A stretch of DNA of 44,508 bases from a virus: positions 1-44,508 of IMG/VR virus record IMGVR_UViG_3300031707_000042. One strand, written 5' to 3'. The translations under genes were made by a program, and so were the position numbers. The notes beneath the pieces were generated by a model. The model was not told the DNA's origin. It saw only the letters and a program-made list of their open reading frames with translations, and searched no databases. This document shows, piece by piece, positions 22,809-30,188 of this stretch (position 1 is the first letter of the stretch; each line of letters opens with the position of its first letter).

Positions 22809-23234
22809 CTATTCAATTTGCATTTCAAAACTCTCTCCTGGGTCTGGTAAATTTATGCTGAATGTTTCAACAACCCATTTCCTAAAATCAAATATTAAAT
22901 CACTGAATTCCGTTTTGTTTAGTTTTGCAGTACTGCCAACATATTGAAAAATCTCTCCTGTGGCTTCGTCAACTCTCTCTTTTTTTAAAAACTTAAATTT
23001 ACAAATTTCGTGTAATTCATCAGGTTCATAACCAATTTCTTTTGCAACAATCGTGATATATAACCACCACAATCTGTTTTGTTGAGTACTTCTTTTTGAT
23101 TGTAATTTTTCAAACTTAATCCTAATCCTTTTGCCATTAAAATATGGTAACTCCTTAGCTATTAAATCACTGACATTCTTTTGCAGTTTACCATCAATGA
23201 CGTTTGAAAAATATTCAAGTTTGATAGAACTCAT
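22809..23234 (-). CDS. ninB: NinB-like recombination protein
   Basis: NinB (Orf) is an accessory of phage recombination that binds SSB and ssDNA. The 141-residue protein shows KRSTQQNRLWWLYITIVAKE, the family's most conserved stretch, followed by GYEPDELHEICKFKFL and a Trp/Phe-rich C-terminus. Length is typical. It overlaps the upstream gene by four bases and belongs to the ERF/exonuclease operon. Confidence 0.82.
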   Translation of the reverse strand: MSSIKLEYFSNVIDGKLQKNVSDLIAKELPYFNGKRIRIKFEKLQSKRSTQQNRLWWLYITIVAKEIGYEPDELHEICKFKFLKKERVDEATGEIFQYVGSTAKLNKTEFSDLIFDFRKWVVETFSINLPDPGESFEMQIE

Positions 23235-23635
23235 ATTTTTATTGTTTTTAATATTTCAGCAAAATCAATCTTATTTTTTGATAGGTATTCAATTAGCAGT
23301 TTAATTTTAGAATCACCAATAACTTTATCGCTTTTATTTTCCTCTATTAATTCAACTTGGTAAACAAAACAAGTATCTCCGTATTGGTCAAACATCCGTC
23401 GGTTATCTCTTAGATATTGTAACCTCAATTCCTTTTCAGCTAAATAAACTCTTGTTTTATCCTCGACACTTACTTCAATGATTTTGTTGGCAATTAAATA
23501 ATCAAACAAATGATGTCCATAATACGGTATTTTGCCACAAGCTAAATACCAATCAATTGCGAATTTAATTGCCAACATTTTAAAATCAATGTGTGGTTTA
23601 AATGTTTGAACTATGTCTAAGGCATTATCCTCCAT
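23231..23635 (-). CDS. Hypothetical early protein
   Basis: This 134-residue protein is unrecognised; it is helical with aromatic clusters (FAIDWYLACGKIPYYGHHLF). Its start overlaps the exonuclease stop by one base and its end overlaps ninB, so it is part of the recombination operon. Confidence 0.65.
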   Translation of the reverse strand: MEDNALDIVQTFKPHIDFKMLAIKFAIDWYLACGKIPYYGHHLFDYLIANKIIEVSVEDKTRVYLAEKELRLQYLRDNRRMFDQYGDTCFVYQVELIEENKSDKVIGDSKIKLLIEYLSKNKIDFAEILKTIKI

Positions 23636-24492
23636 TAGTCTTCCAATTCTTTACGTTTCCAAGGTGGTAGCATTAATGAATGTGTACCATTACGAGCTAA
23701 GGCTCTGTACTCATATCCCATATGGAACAGCTTATTGTCCAGGGCGTGTTTATAACCATCGCATAACCTACGATAAAGCTGCAAACCTAACTTGATATAA
23801 TCATCATCAGCTTCCATGATTGTTACACCGTAAGGAGCCTTTTTTTCTACAACTAAATAAATTAATTTAGGGAAAAGGAATTTTTTTAATTTGATTGCTT
23901 CAAGATACATTGCACCTTGCAAATGATAATCATAATTAACAGCATCCTTGGTAAAGCTATCAGGGTCAGCATCTTGAGCCGTTTTTAACTCTAATACAAA
24001 GCCTTCTCCCTCACCATCCAAATAACCAATAAATTCTAAACCAGTTTTTTTGTCTGTCCAACGAACTTGAACCTGTGTTGATGTTACTTTGCTCAACAAT
24101 TCTTTTGCAGCTGGATTTTCAAATACCTTTTCGGTAATTAATTTAGCTTCATCAAGTTCTTCTTGTGTAATAAAGGTTTTGCCTGCATTGTCTTTCATCC
24201 ACTTATCCATATTGGCTTTGCCTTCGTCATACAAGATTCTACCTTGCTCCTTACCATGCTTTTCCACAAGGTCTTTTAAGAAAGGTGGCTTTTCAGGTTG
24301 AACGGCAAATTCCTCTTTCCAGGTATCTGGTGTTAAAATCATTTTATCAACTAAACTGCCAGCCTTTTGAGCCTTTGTTGCTTCACGTTTATGAGTTAAA
24401 TCATAATAGAAGTGCATCGGAGACCTTTGAAAAGTTTTTAGTCTTGAATAAGACAAAATCTTGTTTTTAACTAATTCGTAATCTACTTCCAT
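23635..24492 (-). CDS. RecE/YqaJ-like PD-(D/E)XK exonuclease
   Basis: This 285-residue protein is the dsDNA exonuclease partner of the ERF annealing protein. Nuclease motifs: GYLDGEG (Asp159), FVLELKTAQ (Glu168 and Lys170) and YDYHLQGAMYLEA (Gln192), the E/D-xK core with the motif-III Gln of RecE/DUF3799-type enzymes. The N-terminal half has SYSRLKTFQRSPMHFYYDL, also typical. The gene follows the ERF stop by two bases. Confidence 0.85.
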   Translation of the reverse strand: MEVDYELVKNKILSYSRLKTFQRSPMHFYYDLTHKREATKAQKAGSLVDKMILTPDTWKEEFAVQPEKPPFLKDLVEKHGKEQGRILYDEGKANMDKWMKDNAGKTFITQEELDEAKLITEKVFENPAAKELLSKVTSTQVQVRWTDKKTGLEFIGYLDGEGEGFVLELKTAQDADPDSFTKDAVNYDYHLQGAMYLEAIKLKKFLFPKLIYLVVEKKAPYGVTIMEADDDYIKLGLQLYRRLCDGYKHALDNKLFHMGYEYRALARNGTHSLMLPPWKRKELED

Positions 24493-24494
24493 AA

Positions 24495-25091
24495 TTATTT
24501 TTTATTAAGAGCTTTTATTCTCGTTTGTACATACTCAATGAATTCCTTGTTACCGTGCCAAGCTGTTTTGGCATTTGCCCAATCTGTTAATGATTCGGCA
24601 TCAGTATAGGTTAAGGCATCCTTTTTTACACTTTCTAAATCCTCGTTAGGATTGTCAAGCAAATCTTTATCATTTTCAGGAGAACCCTCTTTTGTAGGTA
24701 TTGCAAAGGCTTGGATTATAGCGTATTTCTGAGAAGTACTCATAGCCTTGTTTGAACCTTTATCACCCGTATCCATTGCCTCACCTTGTGCGTCTGAGGT
24801 TACAAAAGAACCATCCTCTGCAAAGAAAGACCATTCTACACGGAATAAAGTCCAAATCATATTACCTCCGTTTTTAGTCAGACGCTCCTCTCTTTTTACA
24901 TCTCCTAATATTTTAGAAGTCATAAAAATTCTATGCTTTTTTAGGAGAGGATTAACAGCATTGTAAACATCATCAATACCTCTGAAATTAAAGTTTTGTT
25001 GAGTGTTCTTTTGGTCTTTAGCAATAGCGGAAATCTCTTCCATTATGCTTGCCATTTTGCCATAGATTAATGGTGCCTTATTATTTTCCAT
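24495..25091 (-). CDS. erf: ERF-family single-strand annealing protein
   Basis: ERF proteins anneal complementary ssDNA during phage recombination. The 198-residue protein has NFRGIDDVYNAVNPLLKKHR, the strongest ERF signature, then GDKGSNKAMSTSQKYAIIQA and FAIPTKEG. The C-terminal 60 residues are acidic and may bind partners such as SSB. It overlaps the upstream gene by 11 bases and is followed by its exonuclease partner. Confidence 0.9.
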   Translation of the reverse strand: MENNKAPLIYGKMASIMEEISAIAKDQKNTQQNFNFRGIDDVYNAVNPLLKKHRIFMTSKILGDVKREERLTKNGGNMIWTLFRVEWSFFAEDGSFVTSDAQGEAMDTGDKGSNKAMSTSQKYAIIQAFAIPTKEGSPENDKDLLDNPNEDLESVKKDALTYTDAESLTDWANAKTAWHGNKEFIEYVQTRIKALNKK

Positions 25092-25458
25092 CTTTTGAAA
25101 CTTCTTCTAAAGTTTGTTTTGTGAACTCCAATAATTCTGGAGATTCTGCAATAGCATCTTTTAAAGATTCTTTGAACTCTTCTCTCATTTTTTGAGTTAA
25201 AGGTTTAACTTCTTTTTCTCCTGCAAAATTAATGGCGTCTTGAAAAACTTCTATTAAATCTTCGTGTTTAGCAAAGGTATTAACTGCCATATTTAATAAA
25301 TCTTGGTCAGTACCTGCGATAAAAGACAAGGCTTGGATTTTCGAGTCTTTATCCTCAGGGTTTTGTCTTTTTGCTAACATAATGATACAAACTTCTGCTT
25401 CTTGCAATTCTTTAGATAATTCTAAAATTTGTTGTGGTCTAATTACTGGTCCTTTCAT
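25081..25458 (-). CDS. Hypothetical early protein
   Basis: This 125-residue, acidic helical protein (LELSKELQEAEVCIIMLAKR) is unrecognised. It ends inside the erf start region, so it is co-translated with erf. Possibly an accessory of recombination. Confidence 0.65.
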   Translation of the reverse strand: MKGPVIRPQQILELSKELQEAEVCIIMLAKRQNPEDKDSKIQALSFIAGTDQDLLNMAVNTFAKHEDLIEVFQDAINFAGEKEVKPLTQKMREEFKESLKDAIAESPELLEFTKQTLEEVSKDGK

Positions 25459-25471
25459 GGTTGTTTGTTTT

Positions 25472-25783
25472 TTAATTATAATTTAATTTTAATTTGATTG
25501 GTTGGACGTCTTCACTTTGAATATAAATAAAGACTGATGTTGTAACTCTGTAACGTATTACGTAAGCCGTTGAGGAATAGAATTCTCCAGGTAAAAATAA
25601 AGCCACGCTATTATTCTCATCCTTTTTCTGCATATCATTAAACATTGTCATAAAATTGGCAAGTTCAACGTCTTTAATTGTTGCAGATAATTCACACTTT
25701 GTTTGTTTATGGATTTTGGTAAATCCCTCAAGAATTTCAACTAATTCAAGTTGAGCGTCAAGCCATGTTTTTACCTTAGTCAT
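25472..25783 (-). CDS. Hypothetical early protein
   Basis: This 103-residue protein has a helical N-terminus (DAQLELVEILEGFTKIHKQT) and a beta-rich C-terminus (STAYVIRYRVTTSVFIYIQS). Unrecognised. It overlaps the first gene of the operon by eight bases. Confidence 0.65.
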   Translation of the reverse strand: MTKVKTWLDAQLELVEILEGFTKIHKQTKCELSATIKDVELANFMTMFNDMQKKDENNSVALFLPGEFYSSTAYVIRYRVTTSVFIYIQSEDVQPIKLKLNYN

Positions 25784-26015
25784 TGTCTAATCCCTCCAAG
25801 ATTTTGTTTTCTATTTTAGAATAAAAATCATCATTTACTTCGTTGATTAATTCTGTAACATCAATTCCTTGATAAATTACTTTTTCAACTTCAACTGATT
25901 CTTCTTCGGGTGGGTCTTCTCTGCTACCAGGATATCCTTTAAAATACAGATAGTGAACTTCTAACTCAACTTTACCAAAAGTAACCTGAGTTCTTTTTGT
26001 TTTTAATTTTGACAT
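25776..26015 (-). CDS. Hypothetical small protein, first gene of the recombination operon
   Basis: This 79-residue acidic protein (SREDPPEEESVEVEKVIYQG) is unrecognised. It is the first gene after promoter P3, with the leader TTTAAACAAAGCAAAC before its ATG at 26015. First genes of early operons often code for host-takeover or regulatory proteins, but nothing in the sequence decides this. Confidence 0.65.
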   Translation of the reverse strand: MSKLKTKRTQVTFGKVELEVHYLYFKGYPGSREDPPEEESVEVEKVIYQGIDVTELINEVNDDFYSKIENKILEGLDND

Positions 26016-26040
26016 TTGTTTGCTTTGTTTAAATGTTTCA

Positions 26041-26071
26041 CAAATATAGATATTTTTTTACAGTTGTCAAA
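26041..26071 (-). promoter_or_regulatory. Promoter P3 with palindromic operator (recombination operon)
   Basis: TTTG (26068-26071), 19 bases, then TATATTTG (26041-26048) on the minus strand. The palindrome TTTGACAACTGTAAAA (26056-26071) again covers the -33 element. It lies just downstream of the terminator of the previous block. Confidence 0.83.
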
Positions 26072-26079
26072 TGTTTTTT

Positions 26080-26116
26080 CATAAAAAAATCAGTGAATTT
26101 TATAACTCACTGATTT
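26080..26116 (-). terminator. Rho-independent terminator at the end of the late block
   Basis: A 10-bp stem AAATCAGTGA/TCACTGATTT (26088-26097 and 26107-26116) with a 9-base loop, followed on the minus strand by a T-run. It overlaps the stop region of the small HTH gene and insulates promoter P3 from late transcription. Confidence 0.88.
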
Positions 26117-26291
26117 ACAATATAATAAAATTAACACCGTCTATAAGAATGCTATCTAATCGCTTATCCTCAATCATATTATAGACTGTTTGACGTGTCG
26201 TTTTGTTCTTCTTTGCGTAATTAGTAATGGTTTGCAGCGGTTTCGTAACCCTCTTCAATTCCTTTATTCTTTCTATATTTGTTGCTCCCAT
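26115..26291 (-). CDS. Small HTH DNA-binding protein, candidate regulator
   Basis: The ATG at 26291 gives 58 residues. The longer frame to 26390 lies inside the upstream gene and is unlikely. ITNYAKKNKTTRQTVYNMIE and the following IDGVNFIIL fit small helix-turn-helix/excisionase-like (HTH_17) proteins. The palindrome TTTTACATTTGTAAAA (26291-26306), the same as in promoters P1-P3, overlaps the start codon and includes TACATTTG, a -7-like box. A leaderless, autoregulated transcript is possible. Role inferred. Confidence 0.7.
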   Translation of the reverse strand: MGATNIERIKELKRVTKPLQTITNYAKKNKTTRQTVYNMIEDKRLDSILIDGVNFIIL

Positions 26292-26306
26292 TTTACAAAT
26301 GTAAAA
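26291..26306 (-). promoter_or_regulatory. Operator-like palindrome over the HTH gene start
   Basis: TTTTACATTTGTAAAA is a near-perfect dyad fitting TTTnACAnnTGTnAAA. It contains TACATTTG (-7 type) and its last base is the A of the ATG. No good -33 element is seen 19 bases upstream, so promoter activity is uncertain. Confidence 0.6.
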
Positions 26307-26317
26307 ATAAATTTCCG

Positions 26318-26680
26318 TTAATAAGTCGCTTTGACTAACTTTCTTAAAAAAGCACTTGATACCATTAGGTAAACTATACCATAGTACCATTCAAAAATAC
26401 CTGAAAAATAAACGATTGCAGCCCAAGAGAACATACCTATCCAAATGTTTGTACAAATTACACATCCACCCATAATTTTGTAAAAGAAAACGGTTGAGCA
26501 TTCCGTTTCCATAATTGCATTACCCTCCTCGGGTTTTAATTTTATTGCAATATCATAGGTTTCAGGATATTTAACCTTACAAATTTGTTTTGCTAAAAAA
26601 GGTAACCAGAATCCGAAGATGCTACCTTTCCAAAAACAGTAATCAATAAAATAACCAAATAAGGCGTTAACTATACCCAT
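26318..26680 (-). CDS. Membrane protein with three hydrophobic segments
   Basis: Starting at the ATG at 26680 (120 residues) it overlaps the upstream gene by 14 bases; the longer form from 26734 (138 residues) adds a very hydrophobic N-terminus. Hydrophobic stretches include NALFGYFIDYCFWKGSIFGF and NIWIGMFSWAAIVYF, with GGCVICTN between. The layout with two cysteines before a helix recalls DUF1360-type proteins, not proven. It is near the end of the late block. Confidence 0.6.
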   Translation of the reverse strand: MGIVNALFGYFIDYCFWKGSIFGFWLPFLAKQICKVKYPETYDIAIKLKPEEGNAIMETECSTVFFYKIMGGCVICTNIWIGMFSWAAIVYFSGIFEWYYGIVYLMVSSAFLRKLVKATY

Positions 26681-27035
26681 AAGGGATACCGTAAGGATTT
26701 GAAGGATTATTGCTATCATCACAATTATTATCATCGCATTTTAGATTTATGTTTATAAAAGTAGTTAATTGAAAGCTTTCACAATCATTCATTTTTAAAG
26801 GTGCGCCAAATATATCAAGAATCTTAAAATCTACAACCGCAGATTCATTTAAAACACCTTGTGGTATAATTAACTCATCTCCAGCCTTTGCATCTAAGAG
26901 TAGGGTTTTTGTTGAACCTCCTGGCATACGAACTACCAATGTGTATTCACCATCAACAGTGGCAAAGAGGTCGTCCAAAACTAAATCAAAGTTATGTGGA
27001 TATAAACCAAAAATATATTTACAACAATTTTCCAT
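26667..27035 (-). CDS. Hypothetical structural-region protein
   Basis: This 122-residue protein is beta-rich (LFATVDGEYTLVVRMPGGST) with an Asn/Asp/Ser-rich C-terminus (DDNNCDDSNNPSNPYGIPYG). Unrecognised. Located among appendage genes; possibly a minor virion or fibre-associated protein. Confidence 0.6.
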   Translation of the reverse strand: MENCCKYIFGLYPHNFDLVLDDLFATVDGEYTLVVRMPGGSTKTLLLDAKAGDELIIPQGVLNESAVVDFKILDIFGAPLKMNDCESFQLTTFININLKCDDNNCDDSNNPSNPYGIPYGYS

Positions 27036-27050
27036 TTACTGTCTGTTTTT

Positions 27051-27554
27051 TTAGACTTCATCAACTCTGATATTATCCTTTAAAATATCATCAACTTTGA
27101 TGTCATCCGATAAAATATTGATTTTTCTTGTATCTCTATGTAAAGGATATGCCTCTTCATGTTCTAAAGGCAATTCTTTCAAGTTTTCAATTGTTTTTCT
27201 TGCTGGACTAATGATATAGTCATTACCTATCTTTCCTACAAATTCACTCAACAATTTTAATTCATCTCTAAATTTAATAATTGCTGGTTCAATTACCGTA
27301 CCATTTTCATCTAAAACCTCAGGTGTATCAATCCACTCTTGGCGTTCTAAATCTGTCAACGTGTAGCTTCTTAAAACTGTTTTGATTGATTCTCCATTAG
27401 GATATAATTCACGTTCCCAATATTTTATAGCACAATATAAAACCTTATCATTAGGGTCACATAAGGTATCAAAACCTGCATATTTTCTTTGAATTTTCGC
27501 ACCTTTACGAGTTTCATTTAGGTTAATCCAATCGTTTACTAAAATAGTTTCCAT
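27051..27554 (-). CDS. Hypothetical structural-region protein with a 10-residue tandem repeat
   Basis: This 167-residue protein is unrecognised. Its C-terminus holds two copies of a 10-residue motif, ILSDDIKVDD and ILKDNIRVDE, encoded by the tandem repeat at 27058-27117. The centre is helical (IIKFRDELKLLSEFVGKIGN). Upstream lies the appendage gene, and it may bind that protein. Confidence 0.6.
   Translation of the reverse strand: METILVNDWINLNETRKGAKIQRKYAGFDTLCDPNDKVLYCAIKYWERELYPNGESIKTVLRSYTLTDLERQEWIDTPEVLDENGTVIEPAIIKFRDELKLLSEFVGKIGNDYIISPARKTIENLKELPLEHEEAYPLHRDTRKINILSDDIKVDDILKDNIRVDEV
27058..27117. repeat. Tandem 30-bp duplication within a gene
   Basis: Two adjacent 30-bp units, each starting TCATCAACT and ending TAAAATA, differ at only a few positions. 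They encode the repeated 10-residue motif at the C-terminus of the 27051-27554 protein. Confidence 0.75.
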
Positions 27555-27566
27555 TTATTTATTTTT

Positions 27567-28391
27567 TTAATTTAAACATTCATAAGTAATATCTTCAAAA
27601 AGTATTGTATTATTAGGATTTGCCGTTCCCCATCGAACAGACATTTGAAGTGTGTTTATAATAGTCGTATCAATTAAGGCGTTCGTTAAATTAGGTGTTG
27701 AACTTCCGTCAACAAATTGTGTGTTATCTGAAATTAATGTTTGAATAGATGTATTTATAGAACCCGTAGCACCTATTGAATCAACTCTTAAATCTACATA
27801 TCCTCTGAAACCTCGATTACTTGCAGAGTTACCCATTGCTCTTGCGCCCGTTGTTTTTACAATAGTACCACCTATTTGAAAATTAAAGGTTAAATTTGGA
27901 GTTCCTGCGGTTCCATATCTACCTCTAAAATGAATTCTAATACGTTTACCAACTGTTAATGAGTTGGCAGGAATCACAAAGGTGTAACCGTTATTGGTTA
28001 TTAAAGTAACTGCCGTGGTATTGGTAACAGTATTTGAATTACCTGTTGCTCCACTTAAAAAACCAATTAAAACTTTATCACCAATCAATTGCTGTTCAAT
28101 CAATGATTTTTTAACATTGTCATTCCAAACTAAACCAGAATTTACGGGACCAGAATAACTTGCTTGAGGTTCAAAATATAATAATGCCTTGGCAGCAGAG
28201 CCACCGAAAAAATTAGCTCTTGCAATTGGAGATAAATTACCTACTGATAAATCTCCCGTACTTACTTGAATACCATTAATAAAAATAGGAGAGTCTAAAT
28301 TTGCTTTTTCGTTATTATGTTCATCAATTAAATCATTTAATTTAGTTAATGATTCAGCTCCGGTATCGCAGGCGTTTAAATTAAGTATCAT
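27567..28391 (-). CDS. Putative tail fibre or appendage protein
   Basis: This 274-residue protein has a short helical N-terminus (AESLTKLNDLIDEHNNEKAN) and then a Gly/Ser/Thr/Asn-rich beta region (SGATGNSNTVTNTTAVTLIT; GFRGYVDLRVDSIGATGSIN) that resembles trimeric fibre or jelly-roll head domains. Receptor binding is the natural guess; the family is not recognised. It follows the 50-aa CFWN-repeat gene. Confidence 0.6.
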   Translation of the reverse strand: MILNLNACDTGAESLTKLNDLIDEHNNEKANLDSPIFINGIQVSTGDLSVGNLSPIARANFFGGSAAKALLYFEPQASYSGPVNSGLVWNDNVKKSLIEQQLIGDKVLIGFLSGATGNSNTVTNTTAVTLITNNGYTFVIPANSLTVGKRIRIHFRGRYGTAGTPNLTFNFQIGGTIVKTTGARAMGNSASNRGFRGYVDLRVDSIGATGSINTSIQTLISDNTQFVDGSSTPNLTNALIDTTIINTLQMSVRWGTANPNNTILFEDITYECLN

Positions 28392-28403
28392 TTTAAATAT
28401 TTT

Positions 28404-28556
28404 TTAATTCCAAAAACATGAAGGTCTATTCCAAAAACAAAGGTAATCTGTACGGTTCCAAAAACAAGGGTCTAAACTTGGTGTTGGAGGATATTGTCCT
28501 CCTATCATTAAATGTAGAATATGGTTATTACATCCGTTATTTTTACAATTTGCCAT
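28404..28556 (-). CDS. Small Cys/Trp protein with CFWN repeats
   Basis: The ATG at 28556, one base after the stop of the upstream gene, gives 50 residues. The C-terminus has three CFWN copies (PCFWNRTDYLCFWNRPSCFW) and the N-terminus is also Cys/Asn-rich (MANCKNNGCNNHILHLMIGG). Unrecognised; perhaps a small decoration or joining peptide among structural proteins. Confidence 0.55.
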   Translation of the reverse strand: MANCKNNGCNNHILHLMIGGQYPPTPSLDPCFWNRTDYLCFWNRPSCFWN

Positions 28557-28557
28557 G

Positions 28558-29106
28558 TCAACAATTTTCTTTAAAGATATTGCAATTATCACAATCTTGC
28601 AAGTTCAAATCATAACTAATTTCAAAACCTATTTTCACACAATTAAATTTCTGTTGGACGTTGAACTTCTTTTTAGTTTCCTCAATAAAGTTATCAATGT
28701 GGCTTGAATCCATATCCTTAATTTCAATTTTAGGATTATTGATAAAATTAGGATAGGTTACCTGTGAAAGGCTTTGTGCTAACTTATTCACCCATTTATC
28801 AGAATCAATTTCCTTTGGAGATTCAAAATTATAGGCAACCAAATAACATTTTTGTTTCGCTGTATGGCTCAAATCACAAGACGTGAACTGTTTTGCTTTT
28901 TTAAATACGGTAGATTTAGGTTCAATTCTAATGTAAAAAGCAACACCTTGGCAATCATCAAAGGTTTTATCCTCCATCTCTGCCCCATAAAAATTAGCAA
29001 CAACCTGTCCGTTAGGTAATTGAAAACAATTAACGGCAAAGCTGTCAAAATAATTATTTGACTTTTTAATTTCCTCGCCTATGTGTTCTACTATTCTTGT
29101 GACCAT
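28558..29106 (-). CDS. Hypothetical head-tail connection protein
   Basis: This 182-residue protein has alternating beta pattern (GVAFYIRIEPKSTVFKKAKQ; KCYLVAYNFESPKEIDSDKW) and a Cys/Asn-rich C-terminus. It directly follows the gp10-like gene and overlaps it by 16 bases, where tail terminator or neck proteins are usually encoded. The family is not recognised. Confidence 0.55.
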   Translation of the reverse strand: MVTRIVEHIGEEIKKSNNYFDSFAVNCFQLPNGQVVANFYGAEMEDKTFDDCQGVAFYIRIEPKSTVFKKAKQFTSCDLSHTAKQKCYLVAYNFESPKEIDSDKWVNKLAQSLSQVTYPNFINNPKIEIKDMDSSHIDNFIEETKKKFNVQQKFNCVKIGFEISYDLNLQDCDNCNIFKENC

Positions 29107-29561
29107 TTTGCAACTATTTTATCGAACTGTTCTGTGGCATATAAAGTAACTTTCGCCATCAATTGTTCAAGTTCAATTCCTTTAATCGTAAAGATATCTT
29201 TTCCGTATTTAACCTCCAAATGATTTGCCACATCAGAACGGTTGGCATTTGCAATAGCTAACCTAGGTTTACCATTTTCATTTACGACATCAATACTTTC
29301 AAATAACTTTCCGGTGAATTGTAAATCAACAGTATCAACACGCCTACCTTGTTTATTCCTTTTAGCCTTATAATAACCTTTTTTACCACCCTTGTAGGTT
29401 CCTATTTGCCTACCATCTGCATCCTGTCCTTTTGAAAAGACTCTTATTAGTATTATACCTTTGGCTTGATTTACGCCATATAATTCAATTTTTGATGGTA
29501 GTTGACGAAAGTCTTCAATCATACCATCAATTCTCCTTATAGCTTCATCAAGATTTGCCAT
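29091..29561 (-). CDS. Phage morphogenesis protein (gpS/HK97 gp10-like)
   Basis: This 156-residue, basic protein has SKGQDADGRQIGTYKGGKKG and DLQFTGKLFESI, patterns common in virion morphogenesis/tail completion proteins of the gpS or HK97 gp10 type. It overlaps the upstream membrane protein by 14 bases and follows the head genes. Likely a head-tail completion factor. Confidence 0.65.
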   Translation of the reverse strand: MANLDEAIRRIDGMIEDFRQLPSKIELYGVNQAKGIILIRVFSKGQDADGRQIGTYKGGKKGYYKAKRNKQGRRVDTVDLQFTGKLFESIDVVNENGKPRLAIANANRSDVANHLEVKYGKDIFTIKGIELEQLMAKVTLYATEQFDKIVAKWSQE

Positions 29562-29868
29562 TTTGTATCCATTTCACGAGCTTGGCTATTATTAAATTTC
29601 CTACAAGTCCTAACAGCAAAGCCTTGTCTGCCGTTAGAAGCTGATAGGAATAACTTAACCAAAACAAACAAGAAACGATTAAGATACTCGCAGAAAATCT
29701 TACTTGATTATCATACCACCAAATCGCGAAGTGAAAATCTTTAAAATGTTTAACCTTATTTGTCGCCATTAATTCAGCAATATTGTAAATCAATATTCCT
29801 ATGATTGTCAACAAAATATTACCTAACAAACCAACTTTAATGTTTGCTATTTCTTGAAACTCTTCCAT
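29548..29868 (-). CDS. Membrane protein, holin candidate
   Basis: This 106-residue protein has hydrophobic segments near 13-33, 56-75 and 82-97. The last is LLLGLVGNLIIAKLVK, followed by a basic tail. Three segments and its size fit a class I holin, though it lies far from the endolysin. It overlaps its neighbours on both sides. Confidence 0.5.
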   Translation of the reverse strand: MEEFQEIANIKVGLLGNILLTIIGILIYNIAELMATNKVKHFKDFHFAIWWYDNQVRFSASILIVSCLFWLSYSYQLLTADKALLLGLVGNLIIAKLVKWIQNGKS

Positions 29869-30058
29869 CTTTAATTTTTTTAATTTCTAAAATTTTATGT
29901 CTAATTGATAAATAGACCAGGATTAAACCTCCAATAGAACCTAATAATTTAAAGATATCCGTTAATCCATCAAGCATTGGAAAGACTATTGTCATTGCCG
30001 TACCAGATAAACCCATCAATAAATCTTGGTCAAATATGAATGAAAAAATATGTTTCAT
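29837..30058 (-). CDS. Small membrane protein, holin-like
   Basis: The ATG at 30058, one base after the stop of the 42-aa gene, gives 73 residues (an upstream GTG at 30067 is in frame). Two hydrophobic segments (GLSGTAMTIVFPMLDGL and KLLGSIGGLILVYLSI) and a basic tail fit a small holin or antiholin. It overlaps the next membrane gene, suggesting a pair. Confidence 0.5.
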   Translation of the reverse strand: MKHIFSFIFDQDLLMGLSGTAMTIVFPMLDGLTDIFKLLGSIGGLILVYLSIRHKILEIKKIKDGRVSRNSKH

Positions 30059-30059
30059 A

Positions 30060-30188
30060 TTATGCACCCCAAGGGCCTTTAGGTTTTTTTACGGGAGTGG
30101 TTGTTGGACGAGGTGTTGGCCTTGTCGTTGTTGCAGGCTTTGGATTACCGCAGCATCTGAATTCTTGGTTATGGTGTTTGTTGAACAT
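30060..30188 (-). CDS. Small Pro/Thr-rich protein
   Basis: The ATG at 30186-30188 lies inside the 3' end of the 326-aa gene and the frame encodes 42 residues. After a Cys-pair (EFRCCGNPKP) it is Pro/Thr/Arg-rich (TTTRPTPRPTTTPVKKPK) and ends GPWGA. It exactly fills the otherwise empty 30068-30168. Composition suggests an extended linker or spike-like virion peptide. Confidence 0.5.
   Translation of the reverse strand: MFNKHHNQEFRCCGNPKPATTTRPTPRPTTTPVKKPKGPWGA

Noticed and set aside
26292-26390. Longer 91-aa form of the HTH protein
   Set aside because: The extra residues lie inside the upstream membrane protein gene and look unlike the HTH family; the ATG at 26291 is better.
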